The notes below the pieces were generated by a model. The model saw only the letters and a list, made by a program, of their open reading frames with translations. It was not told where the DNA came from and ran no database searches. Shown here piece after piece: positions 55,555-64,000 of a stretch of 64,000 nt of DNA. The DNA comes from Dactylorhiza incarnata. Lineage: Eukaryota; Streptophyta; Magnoliopsida; Asparagales; Orchidaceae. Made by a program: the position numbers and the translations under genes. Where the stretch lies: assembly GCA_033032865.1 (NCBI GenBank), contig JAWHQI010000170.1, forward strand, positions 3,717,001 through 3,781,000, in the 5' to 3' direction. The number at the start of each line of letters is the position of its first letter. Positions within the stretch are counted from its first letter, which is position 1.

Positions 55555-56234
55555 TGTTGAAACCAGCAACTGGTCTCTTGAGTTCGGACCCACTGGGGGT
55601 GTAGCCGATGCTTATTTCTCCCTTACTAGACTCTCTTGACAGTGGATGCTGGAAACGGAATAGACCCAAGGCTGAAGCGAGGAGGTCCCGCCACTCACCC
55701 GGAAGATCTTAGAGAGCTTCCCCTCCCGAACCAAAGCTCAACCGGGCACCTTGGAGGGCACTGGCTGCCAACCAAAACTAGCCTAGAGGAGAGGATTCTC
55801 TAAAATTGGATCTCCTCCAAGGTGCCCTTAAGGGTCTATTTATAGTTTTTCTTAGGCTGGTCTGCAAATAGCATGAATCCGCCTTTTAATTTTACTAAAT
55901 GCACCCCAAATTGGTCTACGAATAGCCTAACTCCGCTGTTCTGAAGGGCTATATGCAGACCACAAGGGGTATTATGGTCATTTCCTCCTCACTGCCTTCT
56001 GGGCGAGTGGTCCGTGAGGGAACCACTCGCCGAGTTCCCGCCTGACTGGGCGAATGATCAAGCCTCTGAGCGAATGGTCCGTGGAGGCACCACTCGTCAG
56101 GCTCCCACTCGCCTGCAGCCTACCCCCACTAATCTGGGGATCCTTTTTCCTGTCTCGGTACGGGCGAATGGTCTGGCTGACCCCTGTCCCATCAACTGAC
56201 TCGAGGGACCCACTCGCCAAATACGGGTTGTACA
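55555..56234 (-). repeat. Tat-3 5' LTR
   Basis: 680 bp; differs from the left LTR at two positions by eye (AAATTGG for AAATCGG; CCGCTG for CCGTTG). The TATAAATA box on the minus strand is at 55837-55844. Confidence 0.95.
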
Positions 56235-59200
56235 CATCGGGAAGAGGTTTAATAAATATATCAGCAAGTTGAGAGTCCGTGCCAATGAAACTAATCCTTA
56301 CATTTTCCTTTTTAATGTGATCCCTTATGAAATGATGACGCACATCTATATGTTTGGATCTAGAGTGGTGTACCGGATTATTTGTGAGATCAATGACACT
56401 CTTGTTGTCATATTTTAATTCAATAAGTTTTAGATGAAAACCAAAGTCCTCTAAAGTTTGGCTCATCCATAGAGTTTGTGCACAACAACTCTCTAATGCA
56501 ATGTATCCGGCCTCTGTGGTGGAGAGTGCAACCGAATTTTGTTTTCTACTAGACCATGCAACTAATGAAGGTCCTAGAAAATGACAAGTACCTGTTGTGC
56601 TTTTTCTATCAAGTAAACAACCGGCATAGTCCGAATCGGAGTAGCCGTGAAGTGTAAATGAATTATTGTGAGGGTACCATAGTCCTAATCTAGATGACCC
56701 AATGAGATATCTAAAAATTCGTTTTATCGCTTTTAAATGAGATTCTTTTGGATTGGCTTGAAATCGAGCACATAAGCATACGACAAACATAATATCGGGT
56801 CCAGTTGCACTTAGATAAAGTAGAGATCCTATTATACCTCTATATAAAGTTTGATCTATAGAAATTCCTGATTCATCTTTTCCTAATTTTAGTGATGCAC
56901 TCATTGGTGTAGAAGCATGTTTAGATTTTCAAATCCAAAACGTTTAAGCATATCATGGACATATTTAGTTTAACATACAAAGATACCATCAATTCTTTGT
57001 GATATTTGAAAACCAAGGAAATAAGAAAGTTCTCCCACAAGACTCATTTCAAATTCATTTTTCATCACTAAAATAACTTCTTTACACATCTCTTCATTAG
57101 TAGATCCAAAAATAATATCATCAACATATATTTGTAAAATAATTATATCATCTTTGTTGTGCTTAATGAAGAGAGTATTATCCGCACTTCCCATAATATA
57201 ACTGTGCTTTAACAAAAATGATGTAAGTCTTTTATACCATGCACGGGGCGCTTGTTTTAAACCATAAAGCGCTTTCTCTAGTTTATAAACATGATTTGAA
57301 AAATTTTCACTAATAAAACCGGGGGGTTGTTCAACATAAACTTCTTCTTTTACAAACCCGTTTAGAAAAGCACTTTTCACATCCATTTGAAATAGTTTTA
57401 TTATTTTAAAGCTTGCAAATGCTAGAAAAATTCTTATAGACTCTAATCTAACAACGGGTGCAAAATATTCATCAAAGTCTATCCCTCGATTTGAGAATAT
57501 CCTTGTGCTACTAATTGTGCTTTATTTCTAGTGATTCTAGACTCACCATCTAATTTATTTTTAAAAATCCATTTTACACCTACAACCGGGTGATTAGATG
57601 GTCTTTCAACTAATTTCCAAACATTATGTCGCTCAAATTGTTCTAACTCTTCATTCATAGCCAAAAACCAAAATTCATCATTTAAAGCAGTAAAAACGTT
57701 TTTTGGTTCAATTTCGGAAACAAAACAAATATTTGAAAATGATTCATGAAGAGAAGAGCGAGTTCTTACCCCGATGGATGGTTCACCAATTATAAGTTCC
57801 CGTAGATGATCCTTTGTGAATTTTAAGACGCTTAGAGGTACATATTCATCTTTCTTGGCCTCCTCTTCTTCTTCTTTGGAAGGTTCTTCATCACCATGCT
57901 CCAAAGGAGGTAATTGATCATCCTCATTGCCTGCGGAAAATTTTTCTATACAAGGAACAAGCTCATCAAATTTCACATTAATTGATTCTTCAACTTTTCT
58001 AGTTCTTTTATTAAAAACTCTATAAGCTTTACTAGTTGAAGAGTATCCAAGAAATGTTCCTTCATCACATTTTTCATCAAACTTTCCCAAGCTATCTTTT
58101 GTATTTAAAATAAAGCATTTACAACCAAAAACTTTGAAGTAAGATACATTAGGCTTCTTTTGAAAATAAAGTTCATATGGTGTGAGATTTAAAGATGGGC
58201 GAAGCATGATTCTATTTATAACATAACATGATGTGTTTACGGCTTCGGCCCAAAAGGACTTAGGTAATTTATATTCACATAACATAGTGCGTGCTAGCTC
58301 TTGAAGTGTCCTATTCTTTCTTTCTACAACACCATTTTGTGGTGGTGTGCGTGGTGCGGAGAACTCATGTTTTATGCCTAACATATCACAATAAGATGTA
58401 AATTTTTCATTTTCAAATTCTCCTCCATGATCCGAGCGAATGCATTTAATTTTTAAATCACTTTCATTTTGAATGCGAGTACATAATTTTGAAAATTCAC
58501 AAAACACTTCGGATTTGGATGAGAGAAATATTGTCCAACAATATCTAGAAAAATCATTTACTAAAGCATATGTATATAATCTACCACCAAGACTTGCGGT
58601 GCTAACGGGACCAAAAATATCCATATGAATTAATTGCAAAGGTCTTGTAGTAGAAATAACATTTTTTACTTTTGAAAGAGGATCTAGTAATTTTACCTTT
58701 TTGACATGGTGAACAAAGTGAAGGTAAATTTCCATTTAATCTAGGCAATCCTCTAATTAAATCTCTTTTGGCAAGTTTTACAATAAGCTTTGTGCTAGCA
58801 TGTCCTAGCCTTCTATGCCAAAGTTCAAGTTCATCATTTTTGGTAATAAAACATTTTAAAGATGATTTTGAAAGATCATGAAATGAAACTATATAAACAT
58901 TGTGTATTCTTGGTGCAGTTAGTAAAATATTGTTTGTAATAGAATTGGATATTTTGCATAGATTAGTGGAAGATTCAAATAACACATCTAATCTTTTATC
59001 GCATAATTGGCTAATAGAAATTAAATTGTGTTTTAATCCTTTCACATAAAGAATATTATATATAGTAAAGGATTTGTTACCAACTGTACCAATTCCCACG
59101 ATCCTTCCTTTTCCGTTGTCACCAAACATCACGATCCCTCCCTTCTTCTTTTCTAGGCTAAGGAACTTTGCTTTATTGCCGGTCATGTGCTTGGAGCATC

Positions 59201-59249
59201 CTGAATCCAAGTACCACACGTCTTCATTGTCCTTAGCCTGCCTGCACAT
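56235..59249 (-). pseudogene. pol: SIRE-like copia pol: protease, integrase, RT, RNase H; broken
   Basis: Order from the right: protease LDSGCSKHMTG, the pre-integrase HRRLGHAS block, integrase with DIFGP, SDHGGEFEN and a PQNGVVERKN Glu motif, reverse transcriptase ([33 protein letters not shown]), then RNase H (GYSDSDYAG, STTEAGYIA, DNKSVIDL). Breaks: a frame change near an A6 run at about 58665; a stop and shift at 57479-57485, where a short G run seems to lack one base; and a stop near 56967. Tat-3 cuts it at 56239, and the last codons are at 43234-43286. The integrase-before-RT order is diagnostic for Ty1/copia. Confidence 0.93.
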
Positions 59250-61195
59250 CTAGAAAGAAGATGAGAGTAAATATCCGGATACCCAAGTGGTACCACCCAT
59301 AGAATAAGTGGAAGCCTTAGGTACCCAGATTTGTTTTAAAGCATTTTGTTTTATTCTCCTGCAAGAACTAGATGTGTGACCTAACCTATAACAGTTTGCA
59401 CATGAAATAAAGGGGGTTGAGACCCTTTTCTGGAATATTTTCTTGCTGGAATAAGTTGGATTTACAGAAGAAAAACATTTTGAAAAAGAAAATTCAGGTT
59501 TCTGGTATGAGGTACTAGCGCCGATGTTAGTGGCTAGCGTCGGGCGGTAGCCCTCACCTCGATATCTGAGCCCAAATTTTCCAGAACCATGGCACTGGTT
59601 CCCTAAGATCATTTCCAGAGATTTTTGGCCTATTCCAAATTTTTTAATGGCCATAGTGAGATCATGAACTTGTGCTTTAAGTGAAGAGTTTTCTTTCACA
59701 AGCATGACACACCTATTTTCAAAACCTTTTTTATTATTTTTTATTTGCAAAAGAGAGGCTTCTAATTTCCTTTCTAATTCCCCTTCTCTTTTGTAAGAGT
59801 TTTGACATGAGAGAGGGCTTTAGAAAGTGACTCTTCAATATCTTTTGCCAATTTTGTGGAGTGATCACATTCTTGGCAAGAAACCTTTCTCTTTTCTAAA
59901 ATAATTACCTTTTTGGAAAGTTTTTGATTTTCTTTAATAAGATATTCATTTTCATGATTTAATAAAATACTATCTTTCATATTTTTATCAAAAGCTTTGC
60001 AAGTTTCAAGGAATTCATTAAAAAGTTCATCATAAGTGGGAGGATTTACCTCAGTGTCACTAGGAACACTGGTGTCGTCGCCGTCGTTTCCATGTCCTAT
60101 GAGGCACACGTTTGCTTCCTCATCTTCACTTGATGTAGACCCGCTTGATTCTTCAGAGGAGGAGGAAGAGGAGTCATCCCATGTCCTTGCCTTTAGCACC
60201 TTCCTCTTTTTTCCCTTTGTGTCGTTTCTCCTTTTCTCCTTCAAGAATTTTGGGCATTGGCTCCTTATGTGCCCCGTCTTTCTACAATGATAGCATTCCG
60301 GTGGAGGTCTCTCTTCTTCATTGTCGCTCTCTTTTTCCTTCTTTGAAGATGACCCTTTCCATCTTTCACCCTTTTGGAAATATTTTCGAAAGGTGTTTCT
60401 CCTTTCCGGATTGCGCATGAATTTTCGGAAGTTCTTCACCAAAAGGCTTTCTTCATCTTCATCCTCATCCTCTTTGCACTCTTTCTTTGATTTTAGTGCC
60501 AACGCCTTCTTCTTTGGCTCCTTATTATATTCATCAAATTGGATTTTGAGTTCTACCTCATGGGTTTTGAGATTCCCAATGAGACTCTCAACTTGGAGCG
60601 TTCTTAAGTTGTGCGACTCCGAAATAGCCGTCACCTTCAGGTTAAATTTTGGAGGAAGAGAATGAAGGATCTTACGGACCAAGTCGCCATTTGAGAAGGT
60701 CTTTCCAAGAGCTTTTGAGGCATTGACGATCTTGGTGAAGCGTGTGTACATACCATCAACATCTTCGCTTTCATCCATTCAGAATTTTTCATATTCCGGC
60801 TCCAGTTGGAAAAGCTTGGAATCTTTAACCTGCGATGTACCTTCATGAGTAACTTCCAAATGATTCCAAATTTCATATGCAGTAGTACATGCAGAAATTC
60901 TATTAAATTCATTTCTATCTAACGCACAAAATAGAGCATTCATGGCTTTTGCGTTATTTTTACATTTGAGTTTATCCAGATCATCTCATTTATCTTTTGG
61001 TTTTTCTAACATAACCTCTCCAACTACAAATGTAGGAGGAGTGTATTCTTCTTCTACCATGTTCCATACCTCAATGTCTAGGGTCATTAGAAAACAACGC
61101 ATCCTATTTTTCCAATAATTATAATCTGACCCAGTAAATAGTGGAGGTCTACTAATTCTCTGATCCTCGGAAAAAGCGAGATCATAAGACGCCAT
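59250..61195 (-). pseudogene. gag: SIRE-like copia gag, broken
   Basis: It starts at ATG 61193-61195 (MASYDLAFSEDQR) with the copia gag pattern FTGSDYNYWKNRM. TGA codons at 60986-60988 and 60779-60781 interrupt it. The part 59774-60778 has LPPKFNLKVTAISE, a CCHC knuckle (CYHCRKTGHIRSQC) and a Ser/Glu/Asp-rich region. The frame shifts at a run of four G at 59780-59783, then continues at 59250-59750 with a coiled coil and a second CCHC site (CANCYRLGHTSSSC) before the protease. A patch in the second part (about 59512-59560) is built from TAGCGCCG words also found in the LTRs. Confidence 0.88.
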
Positions 61196-61230
61196 TATTC
61201 CTGGTTTTTAAACCGTTTGGAATAACCTCC

Positions 61231-61241
61231 CTCTGATACCA
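61231..61241 (-). other. SIRE-like element primer-binding site (initiator tRNA-Met)
   Basis: TGGTATCAGAG on the minus strand, two bases from the right LTR. Confidence 0.94.
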
Positions 61242-61243
61242 CT

Positions 61244-62516
61244 TGTTGGATCTTACGGCGCCCTTAGAGGGGGGGGGGGTGAATTAGGGAATATAAATCT
61301 TTGATAATTTTTACTAAATTGGTTTAGAGTGAATTAGCATGAAATAATCAATTTAACTTAAAGTAAGAAACAATTGTAATTTGCAATTTTAAAAATTATG
61401 CCAAATGATAGAAATCAAGTAAACACAAAAAGAGACATGATTATATTATATGAAAAAAGTGTTTACAAAAATTGATTTCAATAGCGCTTGAAATCGGAGG
61501 CGAATAAAGTAATACAATTTTTCCTTTTCTATACCGACTTGTATCCCCACAAACCGGTTGGCTTTAGCCTATCCATCCCCGGATAAGGCCTCAAGCCGCT
61601 CTAGCCAATCCTTTCCCGGATATGGCCTCGAGCCCCCTAGATCTAATCACCTAGAACTAGTCGCCAACACAAGGCGAATTTCCTCCTAAGTCCTACCCAG
61701 ACCTAGTCGCCAACACAAGGTGAATTAACTAAACGATTACAATAGAATATGGAATGAAAATAAAATTAACAATAATGAAACTCCCTATATGAGATCTCTG
61801 AAGTTGAGGATGAAGGATCGCTGTAGCATAAGCGAGGTTGAAGCGATCGTTCTTCGGATGCAGCGTGGTGGCTTCCTTCTCCAGAAATCCTCTTTGAATT
61901 TGAGTGGGAGATGAACTTTCGGCAGAGTAGCAGCTCTGGAAATATGGCACAGGTAATCTCTCTGGAAGCACTAGCTCAAAACGAGAGAGAGCCCATCATT
62001 TTATAGAACATGACGATAGCGCCTGCGGTAGCTCCTAGCGCCTGCGGTAGCATTCGTGTGGAGCGGTTGCGAAAACCGCCAGCAGTGTGGCGCTATGCGT
62101 GAACTTGAGATAGCGCCAGGTGGTAGCGCTAGCGCTGGCGGTAGCGTTCGCGAAACCGTCGGCGGCGTGGCAGAACAAACTTTCGTCGAACGAAATTTTC
62201 GTCGAACGGAGGTCGAAGTTCGTCGAACGGAAATTTTTGTCGAACGAAAATTTCGTCGAACAGAACTCTTTGTCGAACGAAAATTTCGTCGAACGCAGCT
62301 CGAAGTTCGTCGAACGGAACCTGAGCTAGCACCTGGCGTTAGCGATAGCGCTGGCGTTAGTGCTGCTCCTTTCAAAAGTTTGATTCCATGCTGCCTTCTA
62401 CCTGTAGAGTATTGCACCTATAGTTCATGCACACTATAAACACACGACAAGCAATATCAAATATAATATGGGATTTGTTATTCTCAAACAAAGGGATGTG
62501 ACACACATGTCCAACA
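61244..62516 (-). repeat. SIRE-like element 5' LTR
   Basis: Matches 40133-41400, with a run of 11 G (61269-61279), an extra 46-bp duplicate at about 61670-61720 and a different set of TTCGTCGAAC words at about 62175-62315. Confidence 0.92.
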
Positions 62517-63557
62517 GCTCTCTGTGACGCTGCTGCTCTGTCACTGCCCTTCTGCTCCGACATCTTCTTCGGCTACTTCTCCGACTGCTTTCCTGTGTCG
62601 CTGCTGTTCTGCTGCTTCTCTACTTCGATCTCCGGCCTTGCCTCCCTGTGCCGTTGCTGTCCTGCTGCTGCTGCCCTTCTTCTCCGGCTACTTCTCCGGC
62701 CTTGCTGCCCTGTGCCGCTGCTGTCCTGCCGCTGCCCTTCTTCTCCGACGCTTCTTTTTTTACTCCAGATTTGTAGTATCATGCCCCTCTTCTGCTGGAC
62801 TGCTTGTCGCTGCTGCTATGCCTTGCCCTCTCAAATTTTTAAAGTGTCGCTGTAGTTTTTTTGTGTTGTTGTCTTAGTTATTGTGTTGGTAGTGTCTTCT
62901 AGTCGCGTGCTATGGACGACGGTTTCCGTAATGCTGCTCTTTGGGTGCCGAGCTCTTCTCTTCCTCCCTTCTCACTCGCCGCTGCTTGAGCCTTTTTTGC
63001 TCGCCGCTGCTTGAGCACTCTGCTCGCAGCCGCTTGAGCCTTCTGCTTGCAGCTGGCTTGTGCTTTGCTCGCTGCATCTCGGATCGTGGTCTTACCGACA
63101 ACCGTTATCCATAGTTGTTTTTTATGTGTTGTTCTGATTGTCTTCGTTTGTGGCTCCATGCGAGTCTATGCCTTTATGCACGTGTTCCATGTGAGGGAGA
63201 GTGTTTGTGATAACAGCGACTCGGATGCCTCTTTCCCGACTCCTGCCTTAGTCACACACGGCCTCTAGGCATATTTTCGTATGTTGTGTGTGTCTCCCCA
63301 TCTTTTTCTTCTATGTTAGGTAGGGTGGTTTGGCCATTGTTGGTTGACCTGGTTTCAGCTCCGGGAGCATCCAGTGGGATCATGGTCGGTTTGTGGACCA
63401 ACGTCGTGTGGCCTTTGCCCGGTTGAAGTATCCCCGGTGACACGCGGTTGGGCCTCAGTGGTTGTTGTTTTGTCCCACATTGTCAACCACATTTTACCTC
63501 TCCTAGCCTTTTATGTTGTGTTCAAGCTGAAGGGTTCCCCTTCAGCTTGAGGAGGAG
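62517..63557. other. Short-LTR element internal part, right half
   Basis: It begins with the second GCTCT target copy (62517-62521). The DNA is built from CTGCTGTCC, CTTCTCCGGCTAC and GCCGCTGCTTGAGC motifs repeated irregularly. No known protein is seen; open frames here look like products of the triplet-like composition. It ends with the purine tract GAGGAGGAG. Confidence 0.6.
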
Positions 63558-63615
63558 TGTTGGAAGTATTTATATTTAAGTATTTAAGTATTATTCTCAC
63601 ACCGCTTATCGGTAT
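63558..63615 (+). repeat. Short-LTR element, right LTR (cut)
   Basis: The first 58 bases of the 145-bp LTR, with few changes from 39330-39387, before a new sequence begins. Confidence 0.82.
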
Positions 63616-63938
63616 TGTTGGAACAACCCTATTTCTGATTAGGGATAGGATCACTATCTGTTTATTAGGATCAAGTTGACCACAATGTATAGTCAATGGG
63701 TCAAGGTTTTAGGCTGATAGAACTAAGGAAAATACAAGTTTTCCGCGTTCGACGAACGACTTACATTCTGCGTTCGACGAACGACATGCTCTCTGCGTTC
63801 GACGAACGACATGCTCTCTGCGTTCGACGAACGGCTTACATTCTGCGTTCGACGAACAGCTTACATTCTGCGTTCGACGAACGGCTTACATTCTATGTTC
63901 GACGAACGGCATGCTCCTGCGTTCGACGAACTCGCTCT
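63616..63938 (+). mobile_element. Start of an unidentified LTR-like element
   Basis: TGTTGGAACAACCC interrupts the short LTR exactly where it should continue, as a new LTR would. The possible target copy GGTAT is at 63611-63615. No end or coding part is in the window before the CACTA tip. Confidence 0.5.
63740..63935. repeat. GTTCGACGAAC repeat array
   Basis: Eight copies of (C)GTTCGACGAAC spaced about 20-28 bases apart, separated by GGCTTACATTCT or GACATGCTCTCT. Confidence 0.88.
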
Positions 63939-64000
63939 CACTACAAGAAAAATCGCATTTAGCAAGGTAAATTAGGAAGGTCATATAATTCCTTGCTAAT
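63939..64000 (+). mobile_element. Terminal end of a CACTA (En/Spm) DNA transposon, partial
   Basis: CACTACAAGAAAAAT is the classical plant CACTA terminus. It is followed by subterminal words in both directions, TTTAGCAAGG and CCTTGCTAA. The rest lies beyond the window; TCT (63936-63938) is the candidate 3-bp target copy. Confidence 0.85.

Larger units (their letters stand above)
43292..56234 (-). mobile_element. Tat-3: young, nearly intact Ty3/gypsy Tat element with antisense gene pair and 87-bp array
   Basis: A 12.9-kb element flanked by the 5-bp duplication CATCG. Both LTRs are 680 bp and differ at about two positions. In its own direction (minus) it has the 5' LTR, primer site, gag, pol and an 87-bp tandem array, then two genes on the opposite strand, a purine tract and the 3' LTR. 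The layout recalls Retand-type elements, known for an amplified tandem repeat, and other Tat elements with antisense frames. It inserted into the RNase H part of the SIRE-like pol. Pol and both antisense genes are open; gag and pol are offset by one base. Confidence 0.95.
40133..62516 (-). mobile_element. SIRE-like Ty1/copia retrotransposon, split by Tat-3
   Basis: LTRs 40133-41400 (1268 bp) and 61244-62516 (1273 bp) are flanked by the perfect target duplication GCTCT at 40128-40132 and 62517-62521. The initiator tRNA-Met primer site lies beside the right LTR and the purine tract AAAAGAGGGAGAT beside the left LTR. Removing Tat-3 and one copy of its target site gives about 9.4 kb. Gene order gag, protease, integrase, RT, RNase H is the copia order. 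LTRs longer than 1 kb and a long gag suggest the SIRE/Maximus lineage. Several frameshifts and stops make it inactive. Confidence 0.93.
39330..63615 (+). mobile_element. Short-LTR non-coding retrotransposon (TRIM-like) hosting nested elements
   Basis: The left LTR of 145 bp (39330-39474, TGTTGGAAG to TCTAACA) is followed at once by the initiator tRNA-Met primer site. The right LTR starts at 63558 after the purine tract GAGGAGGAG and repeats the first 58 bases before another sequence cuts in at 63616. Without the nested SIRE-like element the internal part is about 1.7 kb and carries no retroviral protein. This is larger than most TRIMs, so 'TRIM-like' is only a description. The second target-site copy is not in the window. 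Confidence 0.8.

Noticed and set aside
61729..61971. 80-residue frame present in both SIRE-like LTRs
   Set aside because: It recurs only because LTRs are duplicated; no known domain, and an LTR promoter/leader is the simpler view.
62524..62877. Cys/Leu/Ser-rich open frame right of the SIRE-like element
   Set aside because: It comes from irregular CTGCTG/TCTCCGG repetition and has no domain or conserved start.

Overview
This is nuclear DNA of a flowering plant. There are no bacterial features, and almost every base belongs to a plant transposable element: three Ty3/gypsy elements of the Tat lineage, two Ty1/copia-type elements, a short-LTR element, a Mutator-like (MULE) DNA transposon with a Ulp1-type protease gene, a probable SINE fragment and the tip of a CACTA transposon. 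I see no convincing host gene. Spliced genes with GT-AG introns, the initiator tRNA-Met primer sites and the FAR1/SWIM transposase fit a plant; the species cannot be told from the sequence.

Layout from left to right. 1-8325: Tat-1, a minus-strand gypsy element whose 3' LTR lies beyond the left edge. 8326-about 15430: a damaged MULE with a plus-strand Ulp1-like gene and a minus-strand FAR1/MULE transposase, converging on DNA packed with CAGTAT words. 16101-24365: a copia-type element without pol (Cop-NA; TSD AAAAC) that carries a gag remnant and an antisense gene. 24371-25159: intergenic, with a short SINE-like insertion flanked by a 16-bp repeat. 25160-37790: Tat-2, a plus-strand copy of the Tat-1 family with many broken codons. 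37791-39329: no gene. 39330-63615: a short-LTR element containing a SIRE-like copia element (40133-62516, TSD GCTCT), which itself contains Tat-3 (43292-56234, TSD CATCG). 63616 onward: the start of another LTR-like sequence, interrupted at 63939 by a CACTA end.

The three Tat elements share one plan. Gag and pol are read from the 5' LTR. Between pol and the 3' LTR lie two genes on the opposite strand, each with its own TATA box and introns, so they converge on pol. A tandem-repeat array sits between the converging transcripts. Pol has a decayed first RNase H and an intact second one. Tat-3 is the youngest insertion (LTRs differ at about 2 of 680 bases), and its pol and both antisense genes are open; its gag and pol are offset by one base at a run of six G.

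The most interesting signals are: (1) the MULE's non-coding DNA, saturated with CAGTAT/ATACTG words that include the YAGTATTAY form known as the target of VANDAL anti-silencing proteins; (2) the two-gene antisense cassette of the Tat elements, with conserved TATA-to-ATG spacing; (3) an antisense spliced gene in an unrelated copia-type element; and (4) element-specific CpG-rich words repeated through LTRs, spacers and even coding DNA.
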